From Gnetum montanum (lineage: Eukaryota; Streptophyta; Gnetopsida; Gnetales; Gnetaceae), in assembly GCA_015680685.1 (NCBI GenBank), contig MNCI01005936.1, positions 617,737 to 681,736 of the forward strand: a stretch of 64,000 nucleotides of DNA. Reading direction: 5' to 3'. Positions 11,717-22,259 of the stretch are shown piece after piece; positions within the stretch are counted from its first letter, which is position 1, and each line of letters opens with the position of its first letter. A program made the translations under genes and the position numbers. The notes beneath the pieces were generated by a model that was not told the DNA's origin, did not search any database, and saw only the letters and a list, made by a program, of their open reading frames with translations.

Positions 11717-13329
11717 ATAGCCTCGTTCCATTTTTTGGGTCTCCTCCTCCCAATCTAGTCATGGGGGAGACCGTTCGCCATGCTAATCCACTCTACTAAG
11801 CTCCTCACCATTTTTGAAACTTTTTTGTTATACACTTTTTTGTTTTCCAACATCGTTCATATTTTTGTCAATTCTTACTCACTTTTTCTTTCTTTAAATA
11901 CTTTTCTATTTCTTTGTTTGCTTATTTATGTGTGTGTGTGTGTGTGTGTTTAATTTCCAGTTGATTACTAATAAATCATCTTATTATCATTAGATGTGTG
12001 GCATGGTTGGTTTTTGTTGTGATGGGTCACGTGACATGGTCCACCTATTCTATCTCACTCCCACCATCACATTGTTGTTCTTGGAATTTACATATACTTT
12101 CATCTCATAAAATCGGTAGTGAGTCCATGTCATCCACCCATTCATCCACTCCATGGTTTTCCTCCCTTTGGAAACATGCAAACCCCCTTCACTTAAAAAA
12201 ATTTTAATTAATGTGTGACTTGTGTAGTTCCCAGACTTGGGGATGATCCAATGGTTTGCATTGAGTGTGACTTCAAGGGGAATGCAACGTTCATCGTACT
12301 TCTCTATCCCCTGGGTTGTGAAAGTGTCCTCACGAACTTCTTACCACTCCAAGTTCTTTTATACAAGGAAGCTCCTTGGAAATTTAACCTTGCATGGTGT
12401 GGTCCTCATCACAAAAACACAAAAAAAATAAAAAACAAAAAAAATGATGAATGAGGATTCAAAGCATACCCCTTGGTTGAATGCATGCAAACTAGCATGG
12501 GTCTTTGCATGGTGTGGTTCCCACAAAATAAAAATAAAAACCAAATCATAACTATGTGGGAATTCAAAGCACACCCCTTAGACCACCTCTCATGGGCCAC
12601 AAGCACTAGTTATGGGACTTGCTTGTCCCCTCTAACTTAGTCCCGTTTCACTTCCTTCCTCTCACGCATGTTGGAGTGGTGGTTCTCTGGCGGGGCATTC
12701 TTGTACTCTTGGGGATGTACGAGTCTTCGCATGTTGCTACAATGTCACTATATGTGGTTGGTTTTGGGTTTGAACTTTGGAAAGGTCCTACCAGGTCACT
12801 TAACCACAACTTCACATAGGGTTTCATGTGACCGATAACTAGAATTCCAATTTCCACTCCTCTCTCTTCACCCATTTCTCTCCATGACTCACCTCATTTC
12901 CCATCTTATGTTTTGATGGTTTGTCGTGATTTCCATGAACTCATAATGCTTTAGTGGGTTCTCATGGATGAGCATATTAACTTACAATCACCGTTCCTTG
13001 ACTCCGGGGCCCACGGACTCCAGTGTTGATGACATGCAAGGGTTACTAAGGCTACTACCTACTATGGGGAGGACCCACTTGCCTATCCCTGGTCCCATTT
13101 TTTAGTCTTCCACCCTCTTTATATTGTTGGTTGCTTGTTTCTATGCTACCCATCGCTTGAATTCTTCTCTGCAGAGTTCTTTCTCACAACATTCTCCTAC
13201 TTTTGACTCTTTTTCTTGCCCCACTTACCTTCCTCTTTCTCTCAGCTAAGTCCTTGATCTCTTAGCCCTTCAACCGTCCCAATTTGGCATTTTAAATCAA
13301 TTTTTTGGGCTTTTTATTATCTGGTCAAC

Positions 13330-13470
13330 ACTAGTCAACACTCGTAACACCCATGCATTGACTAGGCCCCATATATGCAGCCCCATGTATATACGCAGCT
13401 GCATATACGTAGCCTTGTTGATGCAGTGCAAAAAATTTATATATACCCCCATTGTGCTATGAATTTTTGA
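13330..13470 (+). promoter_or_regulatory. U3-like palindrome cluster, possible internal promoter
   Basis: Contains GTATATACG, GCAGCTGC and GCATATACGTAGCC blocks followed by a TATA-like tttatatatac near 13436. The composition and some words (GACTAGG, ATACGTAGCC) resemble the U3 start of this element's own LTR at 9390-9480. It lies about 430 bases upstream of the 3' ORF. Promoter function is only inferred. Confidence 0.35.
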
Positions 13471-13610
13471 TCATTTTCCACACAAATTGGGGGGGTGGAT
13501 TTTTTCCATTTTTTTTTGTCGCACCTCTTCTTTGAATAACTTACGTTGTCTACTGTGCATCCTAATCAGCCTATCCTTTCCCTCTTTTGCAACCAGATGC
13601 TCTTAGTTGT

Positions 13611-13634
13611 GGGGGGGGGGGGGGGGGGGGGGGG
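13611..13634 (+). repeat. Run of 24 G
   Basis: Twenty-four consecutive G inside element A. It could form a G-quadruplex. Its exact length is doubtful because homopolymers of this length are often mis-sequenced. Confidence 0.85.
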
Positions 13635-13880
13635 CGGCTGAGGTCTATAGAAAAATTAATTAATTAAAATTACAATTATTAAAGACTTAACACCTCTTAG
13701 GAGATAAAAAAAAACAACAGTTTAACCTACAACTCATGCATCATTGTTTTGTTTCTAAACCATCAACTAATACTCCAGGAAATTTAATGGGATGCATGTG
13801 CCAGCACCATAACTTACTCAAACTAAGAAGGTGTATGATGGCAATTTTGAGAAACTTGTGCACAATTTAATTAATGGTTA

Positions 13881-13893
13881 TGTTTGATTGCAG
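13881..13893 (+). promoter_or_regulatory. Candidate splice acceptor before the 3' ORF
   Basis: TGTTTGATTGCAG directly abuts the ATG at 13894. The same AG-ATGG junction precedes the 3' ORF in elements B (4135-4134, minus), E (45337-45338) and D (62030-62029, minus). This suggests the 3' ORF is expressed from a spliced RNA. Confidence 0.5.
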
Positions 13894-16605
13894 ATGGCAC
13901 CAAAACCAAGGGATCCAAGGGGAGAAGGACCATCACAACCAAGGGACAAGCGACCAAGAATAGGAAGAGGATGAGGTGTGTGGCACCTAGAGCACACAAA
14001 GGGCTCCCATGCAACTAGCCCCCTCCGTGAAGGACCTGATGTGGAATCTGTTCATCAGATTCCTGAAGAGGAGATCCCCAGTGAACAATTGTAAGGGGAT
14101 GAGACTCTGGCGATAGCACCATGGCTTAAGGTCACCTTGACCAAGGCATCCCTTGACATTATTAGGCCAAGGGAGGTGCAACGAATGGTCCTGCAAGAGT
14201 TGAACTTTGGACCATTTCTTGAGAATGCACTAGAAGATGTGAAGCTTCAATTTTAAAACTCTCCTATGTGGCCAAGCATCACATCTAGTGGTGAATGGTG
14301 TTTAGGAAAGACTTATCTCTTCTGGAAAAATCAGTAATCAGGGTCTAGAATAAGAATCAAGGACATCTATGTCTCTTACTCTACGGAAGCGATTGCAGAA
14401 GCTCTAGGGTTGCCAAAGACTGGAGCTGGTATGATGGAGATCCCTAAGCAAGCAGATCTTGAGGTAAAAGGGGAGTGGATCAGGCAGTGCTATAGGGTGG
14501 ATAGCAAGGAGTTCAGCACTTTAACCACCACAGAGAGGGTATATTCAAAAATTGCATCTTACCATTTGAATCCAATGGTAAGACCCAGCAAGATCACTAC
14601 CTTCTCCACTCGTGCATGTGCCACTCTAAGTGGAAAATTCCCAATGAGCCTTCCACAATTGTTATTCTTGAAGATTGAAAAAAGATTTGTTGAAAGAGAA
14701 CGTGGAAGGCAGGCTCTACCCTTTTCATGCTTAATCAAGAAATTATGCAAATGGGCAGGAATAACACGATACGTCAATGATACACTTCATGCCCCAATTG
14801 CCTCATGGTGGGAGATGATGAAAGATAAAACTCCAGCCATCACACGAATGGAGGAAGAGCAGCAAACACCTCCACCGCCTATGCAAACAACGAGGTTAGG
14901 TTCACAAACAATCGCAAAACATATACTCAAGATCCGACAATCGCTCTTGAGCCAACAAGAGCAATCTGTAAGAACCGGTGGAGGAGAAGACCCTTCAGTC
15001 TATCGCCTTGTAATGAGCCATCTAGAGCAAGTAGCTCGATTAGTGAGTCCACTAGAGGGAGCAGGGCCGATGTTCTCTATCACCTGAACACAAGTACCCA
15101 CAAGAACTGATCCTAGTGTTCAAGAAGTAATGGTCTCCACGCAATAGTTATTTCTTGAAATTTTAGGAAATGCCACTACTTTTTTGATACGCTTGGAGGA
15201 TGGAGAGGGGGCGACTGTCCTAGTGATGCAACAATAGGGACAAGAAATTGTGGCTGAATTGGTTGCTAACATGATTACTTCTAGATGTCTTTGATCTTCT
15301 AGATAACATCACTACAACCCAATCAGAGCTTCTCTTAGCAAGGGGTAAGAGCCTCATCTTGGAGGGGCAACTCAAAGTAGCTCAAGTAAATTGTTAATGC
15401 TTGGTGATGAAAGTTTCCCAATTAAAGGTCCAACTTGCTGATCTAGCTCTTCTCAATCGTGAACTCACCAGAGATGAATCTTTTCAACAATGTCAAGCCA
15501 AACTCTAGATAGTTGAGGATGAGCGAGAGTTGACGATCTTTGATAAGTCCTTGATAGATGCTTATACATATCATCTAAATAAGGACTAAGGGGAGGTTTT
15601 CCAAGAGAATGTCAGGCTGACCATGGAAGTTCAACACCTACATAATGTTGGTGTTGAAAATTAGCACATGAAAAACTTTATCCACCAATAGTAGGAGGAG
15701 CTAGCTAGGGTGAACGCTGATGTGAGGATATTAGCCACCGAAAATCGAAATCTGTCTATGGAGGAGATTCAAGCCTTGCAACAAAAATCTGTCATCAAAA
15801 TCAATGCTTGGAAAAATGAATCCCTTAAGTTTGAAAAAGTTAAAAATCATGACAGGGACCAAGTGGGATTGCAAAGGGAAGTGAAGTGAATAAAAAGCAC
15901 ATTCAAGTCACAAAGGTCAAATTGAACCAAGCACTCTAGTAGCTCCAAGAAGGAGGCGAGGTGTGACAACCCATCTTTGATGGATTGAATGCCTACAACC
16001 AGGCTAAGATCTACCTCAAGGAACTACAGGTTGAAGAAATGATAGAGTACATGGAGTTGGCCAACCTTCGTTATGCAAACCTGGCTATGCGAATAGCCGG
16101 AAGGCTGCAATCTAACCTAGAAAAGCAAGTGACCACCTCGTATTCTTTATACAAGGGCAAGTTCCAAGTGCATAAAGCAACAAAACAAAAATTGGAAATA
16201 GCAAATGCGAAACTTGAGGTTTTCTACACGTGTTTTAAAGGGCAACGTGTAGTCAATGAGAACTTGGCTAGACGAATGAATGACTACTAGTAGCTGCAGA
16301 CATCAATTCGAGTGTTTGACATCAAAAAAAAATAGTTCACGGCTTGGTTTGTCAATCTGAAAGAAATCTTTCCTGCACTTTCATGCCCTTGGGAGGTTCC
16401 AATCCTAGCACACATTAGTGAAGCTGCTTGGATAGTGAATGATACTAGAAGCAAAGAAGAGAAAATGAGGACTCTCTTGGAGGCTTTTTGATTACCTCCG
16501 AAAGTTGCAGTTGCTGCGGGACAACCATCATCCACGCCATCATTGCCACATGTGCCAGAGTCTGGTGAAGGTCTGTTAGAACCACTGCCACTAGGGACGA
16601 TGTGA
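13894..16605 (+). pseudogene. Element A 3' ORF (long coiled-coil protein) with in-frame stops
   Basis: From ATG 13894 to TGA 16603-16605 the frame is preserved for 903 codons. The two long clean stretches (14410-15087 and 15985-16290) lie in this same frame, but many in-frame stops interrupt it. Order: a basic N-terminus (MAPKPRDPRG); a globular region at about residues 90-310 with LTTTERVYSKIASYHLN, MSLPQLLFLKIEKRF and ALPFSCLIKKLC; a Pro-rich linker; then a long Gln/Glu/Leu/Lys-rich region (about 450-830) with heptad-like spacing, probably coiled coil; and a C-terminal KEEKMRTLLEAF block. B, E, F and G carry homologous parts. No signal peptide or membrane helix is obvious. Position corresponds to the env-like gene of Athila elements; the role is unknown. 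Confidence 0.75.
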
Positions 16606-16807
16606 TCTTCTCCAGCAATTTTTGCATCTTTTAGCACAACAAAGAATCTAGGATCGTTGGGGTGTTCAATTTTGTCTCTGAACACCACCATTTTGTAATT
16701 CATTCTTCTCTGTACACTCAGGCACTTGGTTTGTCAGTAAATTTGGTGTCTTTGTAGATGTGTTGTGTCAAGTGTGTTGTAATAAGAACTTCATACCTTC
16801 CAAATTG

Positions 16808-16849
16808 TAATGAAACTTGAGGACGAGGTTTTACTCAGTCGTGGAGGTA
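16808..16849 (+). promoter_or_regulatory. Element A polypurine tract and conserved block
   Basis: Reads AACTTGAGGACGAGG, then TCAGTCGTGGAGGTA directly before the LTR at 16850. This is the same arrangement as in the other copies and marks the probable plus-strand primer. Confidence 0.6.
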
Positions 16850-17754
16850 TGATGAAGTGCTAAGTAGTCAATGTGTCAACTGGGCCACGTATATAGGGCC
16901 TCGTATATGTGGTCATGTTGACACGGCCCTATCGACGCATCTGTCCATGAATCTACGTGGTCTCATTTACGCAACATGTATTCTAGCCTATAGATAGGTG
17001 TGCTTCTGCCACACTTAGGTATCTTTTTGGCAGGTGTAGCAAAGCTCTTGCAATTCGTTTCTACGAGAGTTAGAATATTTTCCAAGTGCCCATAGTAGGT
17101 GTGAGAAAGGTGTTTGGCTCTTTATTCGAGCACTAATGTACCTGAGCCCATTGGTGTGATCGACAATAAAGACAAGCTTTTCAAGCATTCCTTACAGCAA
17201 TTGGACTTAGTCATTTGAGCATTTAATATTTTAATATTTCTATGCTTTAATAATTCCTTAAGTTTTCATTGTTATCACTTTAATCATCATCACTCTTTTA
17301 TAGCTTGTAAAAACCATAAGTTCGACCATCTTGAACATAAACCCAACACTTGGCAACTTAGTGATGCTTGACGTTTGGTAACCCAGTAGTGGTTAGGGGA
17401 TGCTCAGGATGTGCATAGAAGATGGGATCGGATGGTTATGCTAGGAAGAGTTAAGAGATAGATTAGGATAACTATAGATTATGTAATATTCCATTCCTTA
17501 CATTTCATTTCAAGAATTAGACTCTAGAAGATAAAGAGAAAAATCCATACAAATCATTTGCCTCAATCTCACTTAATCATTGCAATCAGGACACCATGAG
17601 TGAGGTTGGGAAGACAAAAACCATTCTAACACAAGGTTTTATTAGTTAGGATTTAGTGTATGCAAAGTGTTTACAGTCTACGGAATTCAACCGAGTCATG
17701 TGTGAACACCCGTGATTCACATGGTTGGGCGTAGGGGTACCTAGCTGCTCATCA
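16850..17754 (+). repeat. Element A 3' LTR
   Basis: A complete 905-bp LTR, TGATGA...TCATCA. R and U5 are nearly identical to the left LTR (shared TCTTTATTCGAGCAC and AATAAAGAC stretches). The first about 150 bases (U3) differ far more, largely at CpG positions plus small indels. Followed by CTCAT, the target duplication. Confidence 0.9.
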
Positions 17755-19636
17755 CTCATATAGACAGATGTCACACCCACCATCATCATTTGTCTTAAAA
17801 TCCACAACCTCTTCAATAGCTACAGCTTTGCCCTTACCCATCTAATTGTCATGTTTAGCTTCCCTTCTTTCTCCTTTAGTTAGGAAAACTACTTTGCTCT
17901 TTCCACTCTTCTGCAATTCGTAGAGTGGTTTGGAACTTTTCATTCAAAGAATCCCACATTTTGTTTGCCTAGGCTGATATTTTAGAAGTAGATTTTTGTA
18001 TCAACAAGGTCTTGCATTGCACCACTTCAACAAGTGGTGCCTCCTCCTCATTATTACAAAATCAGACCTCCCTTTTACAAATGGAAGGGTCTTGATTGTA
18101 CTCGTCTACACTTTCCATTTCCCCCATCTCACCTTCTTCTTTGGCCACTTGCTCAATTATCCTTTGGATTTGAATGGCCCTTAGCTTTGAAAGCTTCCCT
18201 TGGGCATAGACCCTAGGAGTTTTCCTCATTTCTATCCTAAGCCCATCTATGATATGGTGCAACTACTCCCTTTGAGAAAAGTCATGGCATGGGCATCAAT
18301 GTAACGATGAGTAATATCTACCCATGGTTGCATCCAAGGATTCATGTGTGCCTTACTTCTAAGCTTGGATTTGCTTTCTCAAGTTGGACACTTAGGAGTA
18401 CATTTGATACTTGTCATTGAAGAGCTCAAGCTTCCTACTCCACTATATGATTGATTCCAGTTTTAAGAACTGGTACCAGCTTCCATCCTCCTTGATGAGT
18501 GTCCTAGGAAATAGCTTCAATTTCTACCATTTGTTCTCAATGTTTTGTAAGGTGCATGCATCATGAAAGGCTTGGAGGTAATTCTATGAATAATAATTGT
18601 ATCCCCCTTCAAACTTAGGGATATCGTTCATGTCCAACCATTTGATTTGATTATCTTTCATGTGCCTTGTTGGAACCCTTATGACCTCCACAATATTTAG
18701 CATGTTTCTAGTTGCAAGTATACGCTCATCATAGTCATAGCCCCTATGATGATCATAATGCCTATGATGCCCTCTGTTGTCCCTTCTTCCTTTGTAGTGG
18801 ACCTTCCTTGATTACCCATGTCCTTAGTCTCTACTATTCTAGCGGGGTTTGTGATCATCTCTATCCTGTTGATCACCTCCATCACAGTCTCTCCCTCTAT
18901 AGCTTCAATCAAAACTAGAGGAAGAAGATGATGAGAATGACAAAGTCAAAGAGAAAGGAGGACTAGTACCAGAATGGTGCTTGCTACTTCCTTTTCTCTA
19001 GTGTTGGCTAGGATCACCATGTTTGCCATTATTGTGGTTTCTATCATTGTTGCTACCTTGAATCCCTTCTTTGGAGCCCTCATGGTCATGGGACCCATTC
19101 TTCCTTGAACTAGGATTGTTTATAGTTTACTATAAATTCTAGTTAAGGGTCCCTTCATTGAACAGAAGGGGAGGAGAATCTATGTTTTGAGAACCCCTTG
19201 AGAAGGGATCCTCTCCTTCCTTTTAGCCTAGCAGGAATAAGGGGTTTGTAAACGATTTACCCATTGATGCCTTATAGCAAGCCTCCATTTATCAATCTTT
19301 CCTTCTTTGTGCATCTGCAGGATGATAATCCTGGTAGTCATGATCTTGCACAATGTACTCAAAATTGAGCCCCTGGATGCCCAATCTTATGAGATTATGA
19401 AGCAACATAGCAAGAACTGATCAATTGGGAGGCAACACGATGTTGCCCTCCATATGCCTCCACCACAATTGTTCATCCTCATGTAGGATGAAGGTGAAAT
19501 CCAGAATATACTCATCTGGATGAGTATAGATCACTTTGCATTGTTGGGGCATGGGTGGTTTTGGGCCTTCTTGCCTTTGTTGATTGGAAGTATTCTCAAA
19601 CAGTAGTAGAGAATCTTCCTTGCGAGAAAAAGCCAT
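17755..19636 (-). pseudogene. Element B gag, 5' part
   Basis: Begins with ATG at 19636 (MAFSRKEDSLLLF) and reads leftwards to the element A insertion. Blocks include HPDEYILDFTFILHEDEQLWW (19500 region) and later Arg/Gly/Asp-rich low-complexity text, as in C 40180-38350. It is interrupted by stops and frameshifts. Gag would form the virus-like particle. Homology to C fixes the start: both copies have ATG about 150 bases inside the 5' LTR. Confidence 0.65.
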
Positions 19637-19763
19637 GCTAGTTTTTATGAAAAAAGTGTGCTTTTATTGTTATTATTATTTGCTTAATGATTTCTAGTTT
19701 CGGGTTCATTATAATTTGTTGAATAATTTCACTAACTCCTAGGTAGCACATGTAGCTAGGTAA

Positions 19764-19784
19764 AGTTCTTGGTAATGGTGCTAA
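19764..19784 (-). promoter_or_regulatory. Element B primer-binding site
   Basis: Immediately inside the 5' LTR the minus strand reads TTAGCACCATTACCAAGAAC. It resembles the complement of the plant tRNA-Asp 3' end (TGGCGCCGTTGCC) with several changes. Element C has TTGGCACCATTTTCAGGGAC at the same place. tRNA-Asp priming is usual for Athila elements. Confidence 0.5.
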
Positions 19785-20576
19785 TGATGAGTAGCGAGCA
19801 ATCCCTATGTCCAACCATACAAATCACCAACATTCACTAAGCAATCTAGTCAAATTCTATAGACTTTAGCTCTCTAAGTACACATGATCTAGGTAGTGAA
19901 TCTCAAGGATGTGATCATTAACTTCCCAGTTCCACTTTTGAGGTTTAAGAGTATGGTTAAGTGTAACTGAGACACATGATTTGTATAATTTTTATATTTT
20001 TCATTTTAACTTGCCTAAGTGTAGAAAATAAAGTAATTAAATGCTTAATTAATCTAAAAAATATCTAATGCCTTAACTAATCCTAGCATAAGCATTCGCT
20101 TCCATCTACTGTACATATCCTAAACACATTGCAATGCTACTAGGTTACCAAGTGTAAGCACTACTAGGATTACCAAGGGTTAATGTATGCTTGAGATGGT
20201 CATACTTATGTGCATAAATTATCCATAATTAATTAATGAATTAAATTAATGAAATTAAATTGCATGAACAATAAATGCATTAAGTAAATATTGTGCTAAG
20301 TCCAAGTGCTACAAGGTTTATTAATAAAGCTCATCTTTATTGTCATTCACATTGAGATGTCCAAGTACATCAATGCTTGAATAAGGATCTGTATACTTCT
20401 CAACTCCTACTACAGGCACTTAGAAACTATTATAACTCTAAAATGAACAAATTACAAGATTGTCACTATGCTACTTAACAATAAATGCCCTAAATGTGGT
20501 AGGTGCATGCATTTATATAGGCAAGATACCATCAACATATTCGCATCGATGTAGTCCAATCAACCATGACTCATCA
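19785..20576 (-). repeat. Element B 5' LTR
   Basis: 792 bp bounded by TGATGA at 19785 and TCATCA at 20576. On the minus strand it has a TATA-like ctatataaatgc near 20520-20509. It pairs with the truncated LTR at 672-987. Confidence 0.85.
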
Positions 20577-21280
20577 GCAAGAACGTTAAGTGAGAGATTT
20601 GAGAGATCTCTTAAGAGCTTATGTAATAGATTTTGAGTGTAAGGAAGAGATTATACTAGGATATTATATCCATTTAAGTGAGAGTCAAGGAAGAGCACTT
20701 AAGAAAGGTTAAGAGAATCTCTTACAAGTGTTTTGTCTTAAGCTAATTCTCTAGGTATGTGTGAGACATGTTGTTAATTTTAAGTTTAAGATACGTTCAT
20801 TTTGTGATGTTTGTTATGTTAAAAATGATTCTTAGTTTGTTGACTAAATATAATGAAAGCCAAAGTATGTAATATGTCAAAAGAATATGTACTTTTTCAC
20901 ACTCAATTTATTCATGATTAATTATGGATTATAACTCCATAATTTGGCTTTTACCCAAAGCATGACATTATGACTACTATATAAGTGGATGCATGGGTGG
21001 TCTTTATAATCTTATCTTCACAAAATCAAAGGGTGTTTGAGACATAATTCAAGTTGTAGTCTATTCCTCTTGTGAAAGCTTGATCTATGCTTGTTGTAAG
21101 TCTTAAAGTAAGAAGACTTGGATTTTTTAGGCTTGCTAGGAGTTGGAGCCACTACTAGGGTTTTTTTGTATGCTTTCCCCAGGATAATTTCTTGTGTTCT
21201 TGATATATTTCTTCCAATTTCATAATTGAACTTCTATTTCTACTACTTGCTATTGCTTTATTATCCTACTTAATCAAGGT
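20577..21280. other. Unassigned sequence, promoter-like in part
   Basis: No gene recognised. Contains CTATATAAG near 20979 and leader-like T-rich text to 21280, interrupted by the solo LTR and continuing at 21863-22259. It might be a decayed LTR of another family or old host sequence; this cannot be decided by eye. Confidence 0.3.
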
Positions 21281-21862
21281 TGATGAGCCGCGATATCACG
21301 TCCACCCCCATGATATCGCGGCCCATCGCAATGTCTATAAATAAGGGTGGCTTTCCCTATTCTAGGAACTTAGACTTAGACCCTTAGCCAAACTATAGCA
21401 ATTTGACCATTCCAGAGTTAGAATAATTTCCATGTGCCCATAGTAGGAGTCTTAAAGTGAACAGATCTTTATTCGAGCAAATTATACCTGAGCACACATT
21501 TGTGTATGGCAATAAAGATGAACTTTATGATAAACCTTGCAACATGTGGACTAAGCTAAATAGGAATTAATTATTGTTGAATNNNNNNNNNNNNNNNNNN
21601 NNNNNNNNNNNNNNNNNNNNNNNNNNNNNNNNNNNNNNNNNNNNNNNNNNNNNNNNNNNNNNNNNNNNNNNNNNNNNNNNNNNNNNNNNNNNNNNNNNNN
21701 NNNNNNNNNNNNNNNNNNNNNNNNNNNNNNNNNNNNNNNNNNNNNNNNNNNNNNNNNNNNNNNNNNNNNNNNNNNNNNNNNNNNNNNNNNNNNNNNNNNN
21801 NNNNNNNNTGTGAGACGCTCGTATTTGTATGGTTGAGTGTAGGGGTACCTTGCCACTCATCA
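21281..21862 (+). mobile_element. Solo LTR with perfect target duplication (contains N gap)
   Basis: Begins TGATGAGCCGCGATATC and ends GCCACTCATCA. Flanked by AAGGT on both sides (21276-21280 and 21863-21867). It has a TATA box near 21336 (TATAAATA), an AATAAAGATGAAC polyadenylation region and U3 palindromes GCGATATC. Closest in this window to element D's LTR (60840-61623). Real length is unknown because of the gap at 21583-21808. A solo LTR forms by recombination between the two LTRs of one insertion. Confidence 0.9.
21583..21808. other. Assembly gap (226 N)
   Basis: Unresolved bases inside the solo LTR. Three single N also occur, at 10607, 36726 and 51592. Confidence 0.99.
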
Positions 21863-22259
21863 AAGGTCTAAATTAATAGTGTAAGCAATTGAGGGTTGAG
21901 AGAAGACATGTGTCGACTCTAAGATCCTTGGGAGAGGTATGAGTTGAGCTTGGACCCTCAATCTTTGATGTATTTCTCTATATTTTGAAAGTTCTTTTAT
22001 AAAAGAGAAACATTTCTTGATTTCATTATGTTGGTCTTGTTTTCTAAGCTTAATTGAATTAGGAAGCTTGTAGAATGAGTTCTTTTTGGATCTATTAATA
22101 TAGGTTTCACATTAAAAGGAAGCCATCATGAGCTAATTTGCTTAAGCATATCTTTTGAAATTGTAATATTATTATAATTCCAATACTTACTAAGCATGTA
22201 TCATGTCTTCTAAATTAGTGTAAGAATTAAAAAATTAGGAATAGAAATGATCTAAGGAA

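Larger units (their letters stand above)
11717..13893 (+). other. Element A noncoding module between integrase and 3' ORF
   Basis: About 2.2 kb with no convincing gene. It contains a (TG)n tract at 11929-11950, the paired conserved motif TGCATGGTGTGG at 12391-12402 and 12508-12519, blocks shared with C, D and E (GAGGATTCAAAGCA, ACTAGTTATGG, GGGGAGGACCCACTT), a palindrome-rich segment at 13330-13470 and a 24-G run at 13611-13634. Open frames of 60-80 codons here overlap each other and look random. Confidence 0.6.
9375..17754 (+). mobile_element. Element A: deleted Athila-like element nested in element B
   Basis: Both LTRs begin TGATGAAGTGC (9375 and 16850); the right one ends TCATCA at 17754. 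The 5 bases before it (9370-9374, CTCAT) equal the 5 bases after it (17755-17759, CTCAT), a perfect target duplication, and B's gag is continuous across the two flanks. The internal part keeps only the end of RNase H, integrase, the noncoding module and the 3' ORF. Primer site, gag, protease and RT are gone, removed together with the last dozen bases of the left LTR. The copy cannot be autonomous. Confidence 0.92.
672..20576 (-). mobile_element. Element B: Athila-like Ty3 retrotransposon (split by element A)
   Basis: A minus-strand LTR retrotransposon reading from its 5' LTR at 19785-20576 leftwards to a truncated 3' LTR at 672-987. In element order it holds a degenerate tRNA-Asp-like primer-binding site, gag, protease, RT, RNase H, integrase, a noncoding module and a long 3' ORF. 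Element A (9375-17754) is inserted in gag; without it B would be about 11.5 kb. Integrase motifs such as TTPYHPQA and EVTNRK, the DLG-type protease site and the tRNA-Asp-type primer site point to the Athila lineage. Every coding region is broken by stops and frameshifts. The left LTR is cut at 672 by LINE sequence, so a target duplication cannot be checked. Confidence 0.85.

Noticed and set aside
16287-16703. 138-codon frame on the minus strand
   Set aside because: Antisense to the C-terminal part of element A's 3' ORF, which is supported by matches in B and F.
21551-21863. Open frames across the N block
   Set aside because: They consist of unknown bases.
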